The notes under the pieces are model-generated. The model had not been told where the DNA came from. It saw nothing but the letters and a program-made list of their open reading frames with translations, and searched no databases. Positions 50,915-60,987 of a stretch of DNA of 64,000 nt are shown here, one piece after another; positions within the stretch are counted from its first letter, which is position 1; each line of letters begins with the position of its first letter. Source of the DNA: Thermococcus sp. (lineage in GTDB: Archaea > Methanobacteriota_B > Thermococci > Thermococcales > Thermococcaceae); contig NZ_JACDNS010000003.1 of the NCBI RefSeq assembly GCF_017656495.1, positions 62,001 through 126,000 on the forward strand, given 5' to 3'. Position numbers and translations under genes: made by a program.

Positions 50915-51925
50915 CTACTCCTTAAGATTTATCTCCTTTATCAGCTTTACTATAAAGGTCTTCCCAACTTTTTCCCTTGTCACAAGCTGCTTTTTCTCGA
51001 GCTCCTGGACTATTCTGCTCACAGTAGGTCTCGAATATCCAGTCAGCTCTGGCAAGTCCTCCTGCTTGACTTTTCCACCTTTCTCAAGTATTGCTTTAAC
51101 AACTATCCTTTCCTTTTCAGTTAGCACCTCAATTGGAACTCTGTTTGCTGCCCACTTCTTCTTTGCCCAGTAGAGAATTATTGGGACGGCAATTGCAAGA
51201 GATAGCACAGCACCTATAACAACCCACGGAATTGGGGAAGGTTCTTTTGGTGGTGTTATCGTAATTGTTACATTTTTGCCATACCAGAACACCGAATATC
51301 CCATCTCCTCAAGTTTTTTCTCAATTTCCGGTGATAGTCCAGCACCAATCATTATAACTTGCTTTGGATGGAGTTTTTTAAGTCCTTGGATAGCAAATTC
51401 TGACAAATCATTTTCTAGAGTTAAGAGAAGTGGGTAACCATAATTCATTGCAAATCTTGCTGCAGCTAACGCTGAACCATAATCCAGTGCACTCGCCAAA
51501 ACAACTGTATCTGCACCATCTGGGTAAAAATGAAGAGCCAGTTTTTCAGCAGTCTCTGTCCTGACATCTCCCCCTATTCTTGTAACGCTGAACCCAAGCG
51601 ACAAAAGCTCATCTTCAACTTCCTTACTCACTGCATTTGAGTTTCCAATGATCAAGACATTTTTCCATCCAAACTGCACATATGACTGCAGTTGAGCCTT
51701 TGTTTTATCATCAAGCGTTTTGGGATTTACAGGGAGAATTGGGATGTCAAGCTTTTTAGAATAGGGAAGAGCCACAATGTAGTCAATTAGGTCATCGTTC
51801 CTAACAATTATTAAATCGTATTGATGAGTGTTTTCCTGCGCTTTTACAGGAAGAAGAGTGAAGCTCACCAGAGACACTGCCAGCAATATGAGCAGTGAAA
51901 GTGAAATCCAGACTTTATTCTTCAA
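50915..51925 (-). CDS. membrane protein joining CWB2-like outer region to cytoplasmic winged helix
   Basis: A 336-residue protein. Signal peptide or anchor (KVWISLSLLILLAVSLVSFT), then about 200 outer residues with repeats resembling cell-wall-binding repeat 2: NVLIIGNSNAVSKEVEDEL, TVVLASALDYGSALAAARFA and QVIMIGAGLSPEIEKKLEEM. A second helix follows (WVVIGAVLSLAIAVPIILYW, about 228-247), and the last 75 residues are a winged helix (VLTEKERIVVKAILEKGGKV and LTGYSRPTVSRIVQELEK). This is a one-protein sensor that would bind DNA while held in the membrane. TTG 51925 has GGTGAT upstream; GTG 51934 is the alternative. Confidence 0.8.
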   Translation of the reverse strand: MKNKVWISLSLLILLAVSLVSFTLLPVKAQENTHQYDLIIVRNDDLIDYIVALPYSKKLDIPILPVNPKTLDDKTKAQLQSYVQFGWKNVLIIGNSNAVSKEVEDELLSLGFSVTRIGGDVRTETAEKLALHFYPDGADTVVLASALDYGSALAAARFAMNYGYPLLLTLENDLSEFAIQGLKKLHPKQVIMIGAGLSPEIEKKLEEMGYSVFWYGKNVTITITPPKEPSPIPWVVIGAVLSLAIAVPIILYWAKKKWAANRVPIEVLTEKERIVVKAILEKGGKVKQEDLPELTGYSRPTVSRIVQELEKKQLVTREKVGKTFIVKLIKEINLKE

Positions 51926-51971
51926 TCTTATCACCAGAATAAAGCTAAAAGAAAAGAGTTTAAAAGGTTTT

Positions 51972-52649
51972 TCAAAGCTCGAAGGTTTCTCCAGGCTTGA
52001 GGATTATGACTTCTGCTTTGTTGCCAACAAGCTTCTTAAATTCTTCTGGATCTTGTGCAATTGGTGGCCAAGTGTTGTAGTGCATTGGAATTACATATTT
52101 GGGCTTTAACAATTCGACAGCCTTTGCTGCTTCTTTTGGTCCCATTGTGAAGTGCCCTCCGATTGGGAGCAAAGCGACATCAATTCCATAAAGCTCGGCA
52201 AATAGCTCCATGTCCTTAAAGACGTAAGTATCTCCAGCATGGTAGATTTTTACTCCATCGATTTCTACAATATATCCACAAGCATTGCCTACCATGAAGC
52301 CCTCCTCTGCTCCGCTTGAATGCCAGGCTGGGACTTGGACGATCTTAACCCCATCTATCTCAGTTGGTCCATAGTTCATTCCAATTGTTGTTATGCCTTT
52401 ATTTTTCTCAACGAGGTAGTTTGCTATGTCATACATTGCCACAATTTTTGCTCCAGTTTTCTGTGCGATTTTCACAGCATCACCAACGTGGTCGCCATGC
52501 ATGTGGGTGACTAGGATCAAATCAACCTTGTCAAAGTCCTCGGGCTTTACAGCTGCAGTGGGATTTCCTGTTAAGAATGGATCAATGAGGATTTTCTTAC
52601 TTCCCTCGATCTCAAAGGCTGCATGTCCTAAAAACCTTATCTTCACCAT
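51972..52649 (-). CDS. UPF0173 metal-dependent hydrolase
   Basis: A 225-residue metallo-beta-lactamase-fold protein: VKIRFLGHAAFEIEG, VTHMHGDHVGD (the HxHxDH metal site), VPAWHSSGAEEG, YHAGDTYVF and VIPMHYNTWPPIAQD. These are the UPF0173 motifs. Substrate unknown. ATG 52649 has GGAGGTGATAAAG upstream. It is followed by the membrane-bound regulator on the same strand after 46 bases. Confidence 0.9.
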   Translation of the reverse strand: MVKIRFLGHAAFEIEGSKKILIDPFLTGNPTAAVKPEDFDKVDLILVTHMHGDHVGDAVKIAQKTGAKIVAMYDIANYLVEKNKGITTIGMNYGPTEIDGVKIVQVPAWHSSGAEEGFMVGNACGYIVEIDGVKIYHAGDTYVFKDMELFAELYGIDVALLPIGGHFTMGPKEAAKAVELLKPKYVIPMHYNTWPPIAQDPEEFKKLVGNKAEVIILKPGETFEL

Positions 52650-52898
52650 CTTTATCACCTCCAGAAGCCCCATCAGAAATAATAACAAAAGATTACTTAA
52701 ACGTTTCGAAAAGCCAGCTAAAAATTTTTAGGATGAGAGGTATGTGTGGTATTGTTTTGGGTTTGTTGATGTCTATCTAAATGAAAGATTTCCAAGTAAA
52801 ACTTTACATATCTTTGCACATTAGTGTTGTTTTTGCCTCATCAGAGAATATTCTCCTTTATTTGTGCTCAAAAACGTCTAACTGTCTGTTTTCGGAAA

Positions 52899-52907
52899 AC
52901 TTATATA
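52899..52907 (+). promoter_or_regulatory. promoter of the ACS alpha gene
   Basis: CTTATATAG, with BRE-like GGAAAA before it, lies 36 bases before the ACS start. It is followed by the inverted repeats TTTAC-N4-GTAAA and ACCGA-N8-TCGGT (52911-52933), which could be an operator. Confidence 0.5.
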
Positions 52908-52942
52908 GACTTTTACCGATGTAAAATTCGGTGATTGTAAAA

Positions 52943-54307
52943 ATGACGTTCGATTATTTCTTCAAACCTAAGGCAATAGCTGTAATTGGTGCTTCTAATG
53001 ACCCTTTAAAGCTCGGTTATGAAGTTTTTAAGAACCTTAAGAAGTACAAAGATGGCAAAGTTTATCCAGTAAACGTAAAAGATGAAGTTGTTCAAGGAGT
53101 TAAAGCTTACAAGAATGTCAAAGACATTCCAGACGAAGTGGATTTAGCAGTAATCGTTGTTCCTAAGAAATTTGTAAAGCAGACAGTAATTGACTGCGGT
53201 GAAAAAGGAGTGAAAGGAATTGTTCTCATCACGGCTGGATTTGGAGAAACTGGAGAAGAAGGGAAAAGAGAAGAGAGGGAACTCGTTGAGATTGCTCACA
53301 AATATGGTATGAGGATTATCGGTCCAAACTGTGTCGGAATAATGAACACTCACAACGATATGAATGCAACATTCATCATGGATGCAAAGAAGGGGGACAT
53401 AGCATTTGTTTCCCAGAGCGGTGCGTTGGGAGCTGGAATTGTTTATAAAACTGTCAAGGAAGGAATTGGCTTTTCTAAGTTCATAAGCATTGGAAACATG
53501 GCTGATGTTGACTTTTCAGAGCTCATGGAGTACTTAGCAGACGATCCAGAGAGCAAGGCAATAGCTCTGTATATTGAAGGTATCAAAGACGGAAGGAAGT
53601 TCATGGAGGCTGCTAAAAAAGTCACCAAGAAAAAGCCTGTCATTGTTCTCAAGGCTGGAAAGAGCGAGAGCGGAGCGAGGGCTGCTTCAAGTCATACAGG
53701 TTCATTAGCTGGAAGTTACAAGATTTATGAGGCAGCATTTAAGCAGACCGGTATTTTGGTTGCGAATACAATTGATGAGATGCTCAGCATGGCAAGAGCG
53801 TTTACTCAACCTCTTCCAAAGGGCAACAAAGTTGCAATTATGACAAACGCTGGTGGTCCTGGAGTATTAACGGCTGATGAAATTGACAGGCACGGGCTTA
53901 AGCTAGCCAACTTAAAGGAGGAGACAATGCAAAAACTTAGGGAGTTCTTACCTCCAATGGCTGCTGTTAAGAATCCAGTGGATATGATAGCAAGCGCAAG
54001 GGGAGAAGAGTACTACAAGACTGCCAAGCTCCTTCTGGAAGATGAAAATGTTGATATGCTCATTGCAATTTGTGTTGTACCTACATTTGCTGGAATGACT
54101 CCAACGGAGCATGCTGAAGGCGTTATAAGAGCGGTGAAGGAAGTTAACAACGGAAAGCCCGTTTTAGCATTGTTCATGGCTGGCTATGTCAGCGAGCCAG
54201 CTAAAGAACTTCTCGAGAAAGAAGGCATTCCAGTTTATGAAAGACCTGAAGATGTGGGAATAGCGGCATATGCCCTTTGGGAAATCGCAAGGAGAAAGAA
54301 TAAATGA
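52943..54307 (+). CDS. ADP-forming acyl-CoA synthetase alpha subunit
   Basis: A 454-residue subunit of ADP-forming acetyl-CoA synthetase. It binds CoA through a Rossmann domain (AIAVIGASNDPLKLGYEVF) and the next domains include IIGPNCVGIMN, FVSQSGALGAGI and the phospho-His region AASSHTGSLAGS. The enzyme makes ATP from an acyl-CoA. The position directly before iorAB matches the aryl-acid ACS II arrangement in Pyrococcus, so substrates are likely arylacetyl-CoAs. The beta subunit (ATP-grasp) is not in the window. ATG 52943 has GGTGATTG upstream. Confidence 0.92.
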   Translation: MTFDYFFKPKAIAVIGASNDPLKLGYEVFKNLKKYKDGKVYPVNVKDEVVQGVKAYKNVKDIPDEVDLAVIVVPKKFVKQTVIDCGEKGVKGIVLITAGFGETGEEGKREERELVEIAHKYGMRIIGPNCVGIMNTHNDMNATFIMDAKKGDIAFVSQSGALGAGIVYKTVKEGIGFSKFISIGNMADVDFSELMEYLADDPESKAIALYIEGIKDGRKFMEAAKKVTKKKPVIVLKAGKSESGARAASSHTGSLAGSYKIYEAAFKQTGILVANTIDEMLSMARAFTQPLPKGNKVAIMTNAGGPGVLTADEIDRHGLKLANLKEETMQKLREFLPPMAAVKNPVDMIASARGEEYYKTAKLLLEDENVDMLIAICVVPTFAGMTPTEHAEGVIRAVKEVNNGKPVLALFMAGYVSEPAKELLEKEGIPVYERPEDVGIAAYALWEIARRKNK

Positions 54308-54319
54308 GGAGGGAGTTAT

Positions 54320-56254
54320 ATGGCAAAAGTTACTGACATAGTTTTGTGGGATAAGCCTGGGGAAAGAGTTCTCCTTTTAGGAAATCACGCAATTGCAAGA
54401 GGTGCCCTTGAGGCAAACATAGCTGTTTTCGCAGCTTATCCTGGAACGCCAAGTTCTGAGCTTACAGACACAATGGCTGCTGTGGCTGAGAAGGCTGGCG
54501 TTTATATGGAGTATTCAACAAATGAAAAGGTTGCATTTGAGACAGCCTTAAGTGCAGCATGGAGCGGTCTCAGAGCTATGACAGCAATGAAACACGTTGG
54601 ATTGAACGTTGCCGCAGACACTTTTCTCAGCGCTGTTGGTATGGGTGTTGAAGGTGGATTTGTCATAATGGTTGCCGATGATCCGAGTATGTGGTCATCA
54701 CAGAACGAGCAGGATACAAGGGTTTATGCAAAGTTTGCCCAGGTTCCAGTTCTTGAGCCTTCAAGCCCACATGAAGCAAAGGAGATGACAAAATACGCCT
54801 TTGAGCTCAGCGAGAAGTTCAAGCACATGGTTATCTTGAGAACCACAACGAGGATTTCACACGCAAGGGGAGATGTCGTTTTAGGTGAACTCCCAGAGGA
54901 GATTAAGCAGGCAAAGAGGAAATTTGGTGACTTCAAGAAAGATCCGTCGAGGTTTGTTGATGTCCCATCCAACGCAAGAAGGTTCCACCCAATAATTCTT
55001 GAAAAGATTGAAAAGATTAGGGAAGAGCTAGCTGAATGTCCATTTAACTGGATTGAAGGCAAAGAGGACGCCAAAGTAGGTATCATAGCTCCAGGATTAG
55101 CTTATTCATATGTGAAAGAGGCCTTAGCATGGCTTGGCGTTGATGACGTAAAAATCCTAAAGCTTGGCACGCCGTTCCCAGTTCCATACAAACTGCTTGA
55201 GAAGTTCTTTGATGGATTGGAAAGAGTTCTCATAGTTGAAGAGCTTGAGCCGGTTGTTGAGGAGCAGGTTAAGGTATGGGCATTTGACAACGGCATAAGA
55301 ATCCCAATTCATGGAAAAGACTACGTTCCAAGAGTTTATGAAATGACAACAAGGAGGGCTGTAACTGCAATAGCAAAGTTCCTTGGACTCGAAACTCCAG
55401 TTAACTTTGAGAGCATCGATGAGAAGTACAAGAAAGTCTCAGCCATCGTTCCGCCGAGACCCCCAAGCTTATGTCCAGCATGTCCTCACAGGAACACATT
55501 CTATGCAATAAAGAAAGCCGCTGGACCAAATGCAATATTCCCAAGCGATATTGGATGCTACACCCTTGGATTGCTGCCACCACTTAAGACTGTTGACACG
55601 ACGGTTGCAATGGGTGCATCAATAGGTGTTGCTCACGGATTGGATGTTGCATTGAATGGAGTTCCTGGCGAGAAAGAGACTAAAGAGAAGAAAATTATCG
55701 TTGCCACAATTGGTGATTCAACATTCTTCCACACAGGACTGCCAGCTTTGGCAAACGCAATATACAACCGCTCAAATGTCGTCATAGTGGTTATGGACAA
55801 CCTTGTTACAGCAATGACCGGAGATCAGCCCAACCCGGGAACGGGCGATACTCCACACGGCCCAGGCAAGAGGATTCTCATTGAAGACGTTGCAAAAGCT
55901 ATGGGAGCTGACTTCGTTGAAGTAGTTGACCCGTATGACATAAAGGCAACATATGAGGTCATGAAGAAGGCTATTGAGACGGAAGGAGTTAGCGTTGTCG
56001 TCGCAAGGAGAATATGTGCTCTCCATAGAGTTGGAGAGATGAGGAGAAGAGGTGAGAAGTGGCCAATCTACACAGTAAATGAAGAGAAGTGTACAGGATG
56101 TAAGATTTGTATCAACGCCTACGGCTGTCCAGCAATTTACTGGGATGCAGAGAAGAAGAAAGCTCAAGTTAATCCGCTCATATGTTGGGGATGTGGTGGA
56201 TGTGCACAGGTCTGTCCATTTGGAGCATTTGAGGTCATGAAGGAGGGTGAGTGA
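54320..56254 (+). CDS. iorA: indolepyruvate ferredoxin oxidoreductase alpha subunit
   Basis: A 644-residue subunit that oxidises aryl pyruvates from Trp, Phe and Tyr to arylacetyl-CoA. The N-terminal domain has [20 protein letters not shown]; the TPP domain has [22 protein letters not shown] and [18 protein letters not shown] with [10 protein letters not shown]; two 4Fe-4S sites lie at the C terminus ([14 protein letters not shown] and [12 protein letters not shown]). The first cluster has the family's usual CxxCxxC-x4-C spacing. It follows the ACS alpha gene by 12 bases and is followed by iorB after 1 base. Confidence 0.96.
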   Translation: MAKVTDIVLWDKPGERVLLLGNHAIARGALEANIAVFAAYPGTPSSELTDTMAAVAEKAGVYMEYSTNEKVAFETALSAAWSGLRAMTAMKHVGLNVAADTFLSAVGMGVEGGFVIMVADDPSMWSSQNEQDTRVYAKFAQVPVLEPSSPHEAKEMTKYAFELSEKFKHMVILRTTTRISHARGDVVLGELPEEIKQAKRKFGDFKKDPSRFVDVPSNARRFHPIILEKIEKIREELAECPFNWIEGKEDAKVGIIAPGLAYSYVKEALAWLGVDDVKILKLGTPFPVPYKLLEKFFDGLERVLIVEELEPVVEEQVKVWAFDNGIRIPIHGKDYVPRVYEMTTRRAVTAIAKFLGLETPVNFESIDEKYKKVSAIVPPRPPSLCPACPHRNTFYAIKKAAGPNAIFPSDIGCYTLGLLPPLKTVDTTVAMGASIGVAHGLDVALNGVPGEKETKEKKIIVATIGDSTFFHTGLPALANAIYNRSNVVIVVMDNLVTAMTGDQPNPGTGDTPHGPGKRILIEDVAKAMGADFVEVVDPYDIKATYEVMKKAIETEGVSVVVARRICALHRVGEMRRRGEKWPIYTVNEEKCTGCKICINAYGCPAIYWDAEKKKAQVNPLICWGCGGCAQVCPFGAFEVMKEGE

Positions 56255-56255
56255 G

Positions 56256-56867
56256 ATGGTTAAGGAGTACAACATTGTCATCACTGGTGTTGGTGGTCAG
56301 GGAATTCTCACAGCTGCCAACCTCTTAGGCTGGGCTGCTCTTCATGCTGGTTACAAAGTGAGAGTTGGTGAGGTTCACGGAATGAGCCAGCGTTTCGGTT
56401 CAGTAATTGCTTATGTTAGATTCGGTGAAGATGTCTATGGTGCAATGGTTCCAGAAGGAAAAGCTGATGTTATCTTAGCTTTCGAGCCGGTTGAAGCTTT
56501 GAGATACATCAACTATCTCAAAGAGGGCGGATTAGTTATAGCAAACTCAAATCCGATTCCCCCAGTCCAGGTTTCAATGGGCTTAGCGACATATCCGAGC
56601 ATGGAGGAAATCAAGAAGATCATCGAGGAGGACTTCAAGGGCAAGCTCATAACCTTAGATGCTGAAAAATTGGCTTTGGAGGCTGGAAATGTCATCACGA
56701 CAAACGTTGTCCTCATTGGAGCCTTAACCCAAACACCAGGATTCCCATTGAGTGCTGAACACGTTAAGGAAGTCATCAGACTCAGTGTTCCGAAGAAGGC
56801 TGTTGATATCAATATGAAGGCCTTTGAGCTTGGTGTCAAAGCCGCTAAGGAATTGCTTGGGCTTTGA
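56256..56867 (+). CDS. iorB: indolepyruvate ferredoxin oxidoreductase beta subunit
   Basis: A 203-residue gamma-type subunit partner of Ior[21 protein letters not shown] and [20 protein letters not shown] are the signatures. ATG 56256 has AGGAGGGTGAG upstream; the GTG at 56247 is inside iorA. With the ACS gene it forms a three-gene operon coupling aryl pyruvate oxidation to ATP formation. Confidence 0.95.
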   Translation: MVKEYNIVITGVGGQGILTAANLLGWAALHAGYKVRVGEVHGMSQRFGSVIAYVRFGEDVYGAMVPEGKADVILAFEPVEALRYINYLKEGGLVIANSNPIPPVQVSMGLATYPSMEEIKKIIEEDFKGKLITLDAEKLALEAGNVITTNVVLIGALTQTPGFPLSAEHVKEVIRLSVPKKAVDINMKAFELGVKAAKELLGL

Positions 56868-56882
56868 GGTTTTTATTTTTCT

Positions 56883-57887
56883 TTAAATCTCCCACCATTC
56901 CCTCAAAATCTCTTTAACTTTTCCAACAACTTTAAGTGCTTCGTAACTTGGCTTTATGGTCTCTTCCTCAGTTTCACCTTTGAGGTAACCCTCAATGAAT
57001 GCTGGCAGTCCTTTTTCAAGTCCTATACTATACCCTCCTTCAAGAACCACAGCGAGGCTATAATCAGAAAGACTTGCTCCAGCAAAGGCATAAAATCTCT
57101 CCGTTAGCTGAATTGTTGCTAATCCATCACCCTTAAATGCATCAAAGCCTGCTGAAATCAAAATAACCTTTGGTTTGACTTCATTTACGATTGGTATAAC
57201 TATCTCGTGCCATGCAAAGATATAATCGTCATCGCTTGAATAAGAGGTCATTGGGATGTTTATCTTCGTTCCTTCTGCCCCTTTTCCACCAACTTCCCAT
57301 TCATAGCCACTCCATGGATAAATGTCTCTCTCGTGAAGGTCTATGTGAATTATATTTTCATCATTCCAAAAGATTTCTTGAGTTCCGTTGCCATGATGGA
57401 CGTCAAAATCTATAATCAATGCATTTCCTTCAAGACTTTCAAGGAGCTTAGCTGCTCCAGCAACGTTGTTGAAGATGCAGAAGCCCAATGTAGAGGCATA
57501 GAACGCTCTGCCGCTTTTTCCAGCATGATGTCCGGGTGGTCTCACTAAAGCTAAGTAAATTCCCTTTTCCTCCAAAGCCATGAGAGCCGCTTCTCTTGCC
57601 GCCCCAAATGCGTAAAGTGCAGCATCCCATGTTTTCTCGCATACGTAAGTATCTGGGTCTATGTAATGAAACCCCATTTGTGAAGCTTTTCTTATCCTCT
57701 CAACATAATTCTCAGAATGAACATCTAAAATTTCATCAATGCTTGCTGGATTCGGTTCAATTACGTTTTCCCACAAGTTTTTGGCTTTTAATCCTTCAAT
57801 TGCAAAATCCAAGCGTTTAGGATTTTCTGGATGATAATCGAGAGGTTTGTGCTCCTTAAAGATGAGAGAGTAGAGAATCCTAAGCAT
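56883..57887 (-). CDS. histone deacetylase-family hydrolase
   Basis: A 334-residue zinc hydrolase of the HDAC/AcuC/acetylpolyamine amidohydrolase superfamily. Visible motifs: RPPGHHAGKSGRAF, DFDVHHGNGTQEIF (metal Asp and His), ISAGFDAFKGDG and VLEGGYSIG. In archaea substrates may be acetyl-lysine or acetylpolyamine; the polyamine genes in this window make the latter attractive, but that is inference. ATG 57887 is chosen over GTG 57896. It is next to the TBP gene on the same strand. Confidence 0.9.
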   Translation of the reverse strand: MLRILYSLIFKEHKPLDYHPENPKRLDFAIEGLKAKNLWENVIEPNPASIDEILDVHSENYVERIRKASQMGFHYIDPDTYVCEKTWDAALYAFGAAREAALMALEEKGIYLALVRPPGHHAGKSGRAFYASTLGFCIFNNVAGAAKLLESLEGNALIIDFDVHHGNGTQEIFWNDENIIHIDLHERDIYPWSGYEWEVGGKGAEGTKINIPMTSYSSDDDYIFAWHEIVIPIVNEVKPKVILISAGFDAFKGDGLATIQLTERFYAFAGASLSDYSLAVVLEGGYSIGLEKGLPAFIEGYLKGETEEETIKPSYEALKVVGKVKEILREWWEI

Positions 57888-57916
57888 GAGCACCACAAAA
57901 GAAAAATTGTAAAAAT

Positions 57917-58489
57917 TCAGAATTCTTCCTCTTCTTCAATCAAGCCATACTTCTCAAGCTCTCTAAGGAGCTTTCTAACAGCTTCCCATGCATCATGTTC
58001 GCTTTTTGCGCCTGAACAGACAATTTTTCCTGAGCTGAAGAGCAGAATAACAGCCCTTGGCTCTTTAACACGGTAGATAACACCGGGGAACTGCTCTGGC
58101 TCATACTCACAGTTTGGCAGTACTAAAGCGACTGCATCCAAATTGAATTCCATTCCAATGTCTCCACTAAAGACCATGTTTTGAATATCAATTTGCGGCG
58201 CTCTCTGGAATTTGGTCCCAATCTTTGAGAGCATCTGGACAAGCTTTGAGACAGCTCTTTCAATGTCTTCAACGCTTTTAGCACCGGTAACAACGAGCTT
58301 ACCTGAGCTGAAAACTAAGAGGGCAACTTTGGGCTCATCAAAGCGACAGATGATACCAGGGAATTCCTCGGGGTTATATTTGGAATTGGGACAAATTTCA
58401 ATTACCTTCTCCAAGTCCAAAGACGTAAACAAATCCACAGAAGCAACAATATTTTCAATCCTAAGCTTTACCTTGCTCATGTCGACCAT
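57917..58489 (-). CDS. tbp: TATA-binding protein
   Basis: A 190-residue general transcription factor of two imperfect repeats: [20 protein letters not shown] with FPGIICRF and LVVTGAKS, and [20 protein letters not shown] with FPGVIYR and IVCSGAKS. The acidic tail EEEEEF is typical of Thermococcales TBP. ATG 58489 (MVDMSK) has GGGGGTG upstream; it fits known Pyrococcus TBP starts. It recruits TFB and RNA polymerase at TATA boxes like those noted here. Confidence 0.97.
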   Translation of the reverse strand: MVDMSKVKLRIENIVASVDLFTSLDLEKVIEICPNSKYNPEEFPGIICRFDEPKVALLVFSSGKLVVTGAKSVEDIERAVSKLVQMLSKIGTKFQRAPQIDIQNMVFSGDIGMEFNLDAVALVLPNCEYEPEQFPGVIYRVKEPRAVILLFSSGKIVCSGAKSEHDAWEAVRKLLRELEKYGLIEEEEEF

Positions 58490-58614
58490 AATTACACCCC
58501 CAATTAGTGGGCTTAAAAACCCTTTATAAATACCTCACTTTGGGTTTTTAAAGCTTTAGGCAAATTGAACTCGTGTAAAGTTGGTAAAGGTAAAGTTAGA
58601 AGTAGAAAAAAGAT

Positions 58615-60318
58615 TCATGCGTAAGCCTCAACCAAAATCTTTCCAGCCTCTGTTAGGCTCTTCTCACCAAGGAAGCCTAAAGCCCTCAAGATTGTTAGTG
58701 CCTTTTTGATTTCATCTTCACTTAGGCTGAGGTGCTTCTTAATAACATCCACCTCATCTTGCTTGTATCCCTTGATTTCTTTGCTTTCCTTCCAAATTCT
58801 GTTGAACACCTCGAGGTTCTCGTAAATTACCTTAAGAACGTTGTAGGTTGTTGGTGTAACTCCAAATTTTGTCTTAATAACCTCTTGAACTTTTGCGTTC
58901 TCTATAGCTGTCTTCACTTTTTCCCCGAGCTCTGTAAGTTTAACCATCTTGTTCTGTAGCTCAACTATGAATCCCTTAGCCTCTGCTTCTCCTATCGCTT
59001 TGATGATTGCCTTCTCATCACCGCCCACATAATCATGAACGAGCTTAACGAGCTCATCCCTGTGGATGTACTTTTTCCTTGGCATCTTAACGAGTATCGC
59101 TGAATCATACATTGTCAAATACGGCTTTCTCTTAATTGATTTGCTTAGCTTTAAGTAGAATCTTCCCTTATCAGTGATTCCGTAAGCGATAAGTCCCTCT
59201 TTCTTCGCTTGAATTACCCATTCAGCTATTGGCACGTCGCCGCTTTCAGCGTATGTTATGGCTTTCATTCCATCTGGACTGACGGTTCCAAATTTTATGG
59301 CCTCTCTTCCCCATTCGGTGAGCCAGTATGTGTCCTTGTTCTTAACAAGTTCTCTTCTGATGAGCTCTTTTGATTCAAGCAGGTGGAGAATTTCCCCCAA
59401 GTCATCAACCTTTGCAATTTTCTCAATTTCTTTATATGTTGGCAGTATGTCTGGATTCTTTTCGTATTTGCCTTCGATCTCTTGGATCGCTTTTAGCACT
59501 GCAAGCTCATCGTCAAGAATGTATATTGGTAGAACTTTCTCTTCCCTCCTACCCATAGCCTCATAGGTGTTCATTATGGCCTTTCCAAGCTCCGTGGTTC
59601 CCTTCTCATCTGCAAGCCCCATATCCCTAAGCTGGGATGTGCTCTTTCCAGCTTTGAGCATCTCGAAGTCCTCTTTTCTCAGAACTATTGCTCTTGCAAA
59701 TACTGGGATCATTTGAACAGCCTTGAGGGCAAGCTTAGCGGCTGGAGTTGTTGCAAATGCTTTTCCTTTTTCAGTTTGAGGTGAAACCAGCAGCAAGCGC
59801 ATTGCTTGAAGAGCATTGATTATGTTGTCACCGTACTGTCTTGAATTCTTATATGTGATGAGTTCATCCAACGTTCCAATTTTTGGCATTCCCCTGAGGA
59901 ATGAAACTATTTCTGGTGTGAGATAAACCAATGGGTGTGTCTCTTTGTAAACTTCTAAAATAGCTTTCCCGATCTCTGTTAAACCATTGTTGTCTGCTAA
60001 CTTGCGCTCCTTAAGTAAAGCCAGCCATTCTTCTGGAACTTGTCCTGTCTCTTCTAAAAGCTCTAATATCTTTATGATTTCGGAGTCAACAAAAATATCT
60101 GGTAGCTCATCAATGTTGATCTTTCCAGCTATCTCCAACAGCTTTCTGCCAGCTTCTGTGAACTTTATTTTATTTCCTTCAAGTTCTGCGAATCCTAATA
60201 TATAAAGCTCTAGCGCTCTAATCTGAAACTCTTCTGGGAGCTTTTCTTGAATTTCGACCTGGTTTTCAGTTTTTGCCATCTCTTTGATTATCTCCAAATG
60301 TCTTTTCTTTAGAAACAT
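58615..60318 (-). CDS. DUF505-family multi-winged-helix protein
   Basis: A 567-residue soluble protein built of repeated winged-helix-like units, each ending in LTEAGRKLLEIA, LTEIGKAILEVY, LTEWGREAIKFG or LTELGEKVKTAI. This pattern matches the archaeal DUF505 family. Up to about seven such units may be present. Molecular role is unknown; nucleic-acid or protein scaffolding is possible. ATG 60318 has AGGTGGTGAAAAG upstream; the longer frame to 60390 has none. Confidence 0.78.
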   Translation of the reverse strand: MFLKKRHLEIIKEMAKTENQVEIQEKLPEEFQIRALELYILGFAELEGNKIKFTEAGRKLLEIAGKINIDELPDIFVDSEIIKILELLEETGQVPEEWLALLKERKLADNNGLTEIGKAILEVYKETHPLVYLTPEIVSFLRGMPKIGTLDELITYKNSRQYGDNIINALQAMRLLLVSPQTEKGKAFATTPAAKLALKAVQMIPVFARAIVLRKEDFEMLKAGKSTSQLRDMGLADEKGTTELGKAIMNTYEAMGRREEKVLPIYILDDELAVLKAIQEIEGKYEKNPDILPTYKEIEKIAKVDDLGEILHLLESKELIRRELVKNKDTYWLTEWGREAIKFGTVSPDGMKAITYAESGDVPIAEWVIQAKKEGLIAYGITDKGRFYLKLSKSIKRKPYLTMYDSAILVKMPRKKYIHRDELVKLVHDYVGGDEKAIIKAIGEAEAKGFIVELQNKMVKLTELGEKVKTAIENAKVQEVIKTKFGVTPTTYNVLKVIYENLEVFNRIWKESKEIKGYKQDEVDVIKKHLSLSEDEIKKALTILRALGFLGEKSLTEAGKILVEAYA

Positions 60319-60433
60319 CTTTTCACCACCTCTTATGCTTATTTTTATTAACAAGTTGTTTTTAAAACTTTCGGTAACTAAAAATGCCAAACCTTTAAAA
60401 ACTCAAAAGATAAGCAGACCTTAGGTGAAAGTA

Positions 60434-60844
60434 ATGTTAAACACGATTGTATTAATAAGGACTGATAACTTTGACAAAGCAATGGTGGCTTTGGCAGATT
60501 TAGTCCGTTATGGCGGAATGCAAATTAGGGGGGATCCAAGGATAGTACCTCCTGCACTTTCAGATTGGGCGTTTGAAAAGATTGTTGGGGAAAAGCCAAG
60601 GAAAAAATACAGAGCTCATGTGGTTGCTCAGATTGATTTGCCCCCAGCTAAAGCAATCGGTCGGTTAAGGGACATTCATCCTCCCGCTCATATAATTGTA
60701 ATTCCTCCGGGAAGTCCAGTTCACAAGGAACTTTTGCGCTTATGGGGGACTTTTGAGAAGCTTAAGGGCTTTCATCCGCCGAAGGTTAAGAAGATTGAGC
60801 AGAAAAGTGAGAAAGTGGAAGATGAAGAAGAGGAGTTCTACTGA
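60434..60844 (+). CDS. DUF356-family archaeal protein
   Basis: A 136-residue protein with the features of DUF356: TIVLIRTDNFDKAMVALADL, IRGDPRIVPPALSDWAFEKI and VGEKPRKKYRAHVVAQI. The C-terminal tail is acidic. The function is unknown. ATG 60434 has AGGTGAAAG upstream. It is divergent from DUF505 with only 115 bases between starts. The following 143 bases show no gene. Confidence 0.75.
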   Translation: MLNTIVLIRTDNFDKAMVALADLVRYGGMQIRGDPRIVPPALSDWAFEKIVGEKPRKKYRAHVVAQIDLPPAKAIGRLRDIHPPAHIIVIPPGSPVHKELLRLWGTFEKLKGFHPPKVKKIEQKSEKVEDEEEEFY

Positions 60845-60987
60845 AGTATTTTTGCTCTTTTGCTTCTCATCCCTCTCATTAGTGCGCGTATAGAAGGCAT
60901 TAATTTTGAGTGGCTTAGTGATAGGACTAATGTTTTCTTGGTGTCTGCAGTGTTATCTTCTGGTGGCTTCTCTAACCTCTTTATTCT

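Noticed and set aside
52742-52780. Short frame reading MCGIVLGLLMSI, resembling the N terminus of Ntn amidotransferases.
   Set aside because: It stops after 12 codons and no continuation is found in other frames; chance similarity or an unprovable remnant.
52781-52924. A 47-codon frame before the ACS alpha gene.
   Set aside because: No ribosome-binding site, and it covers the ACS promoter; composition is not protein-like.
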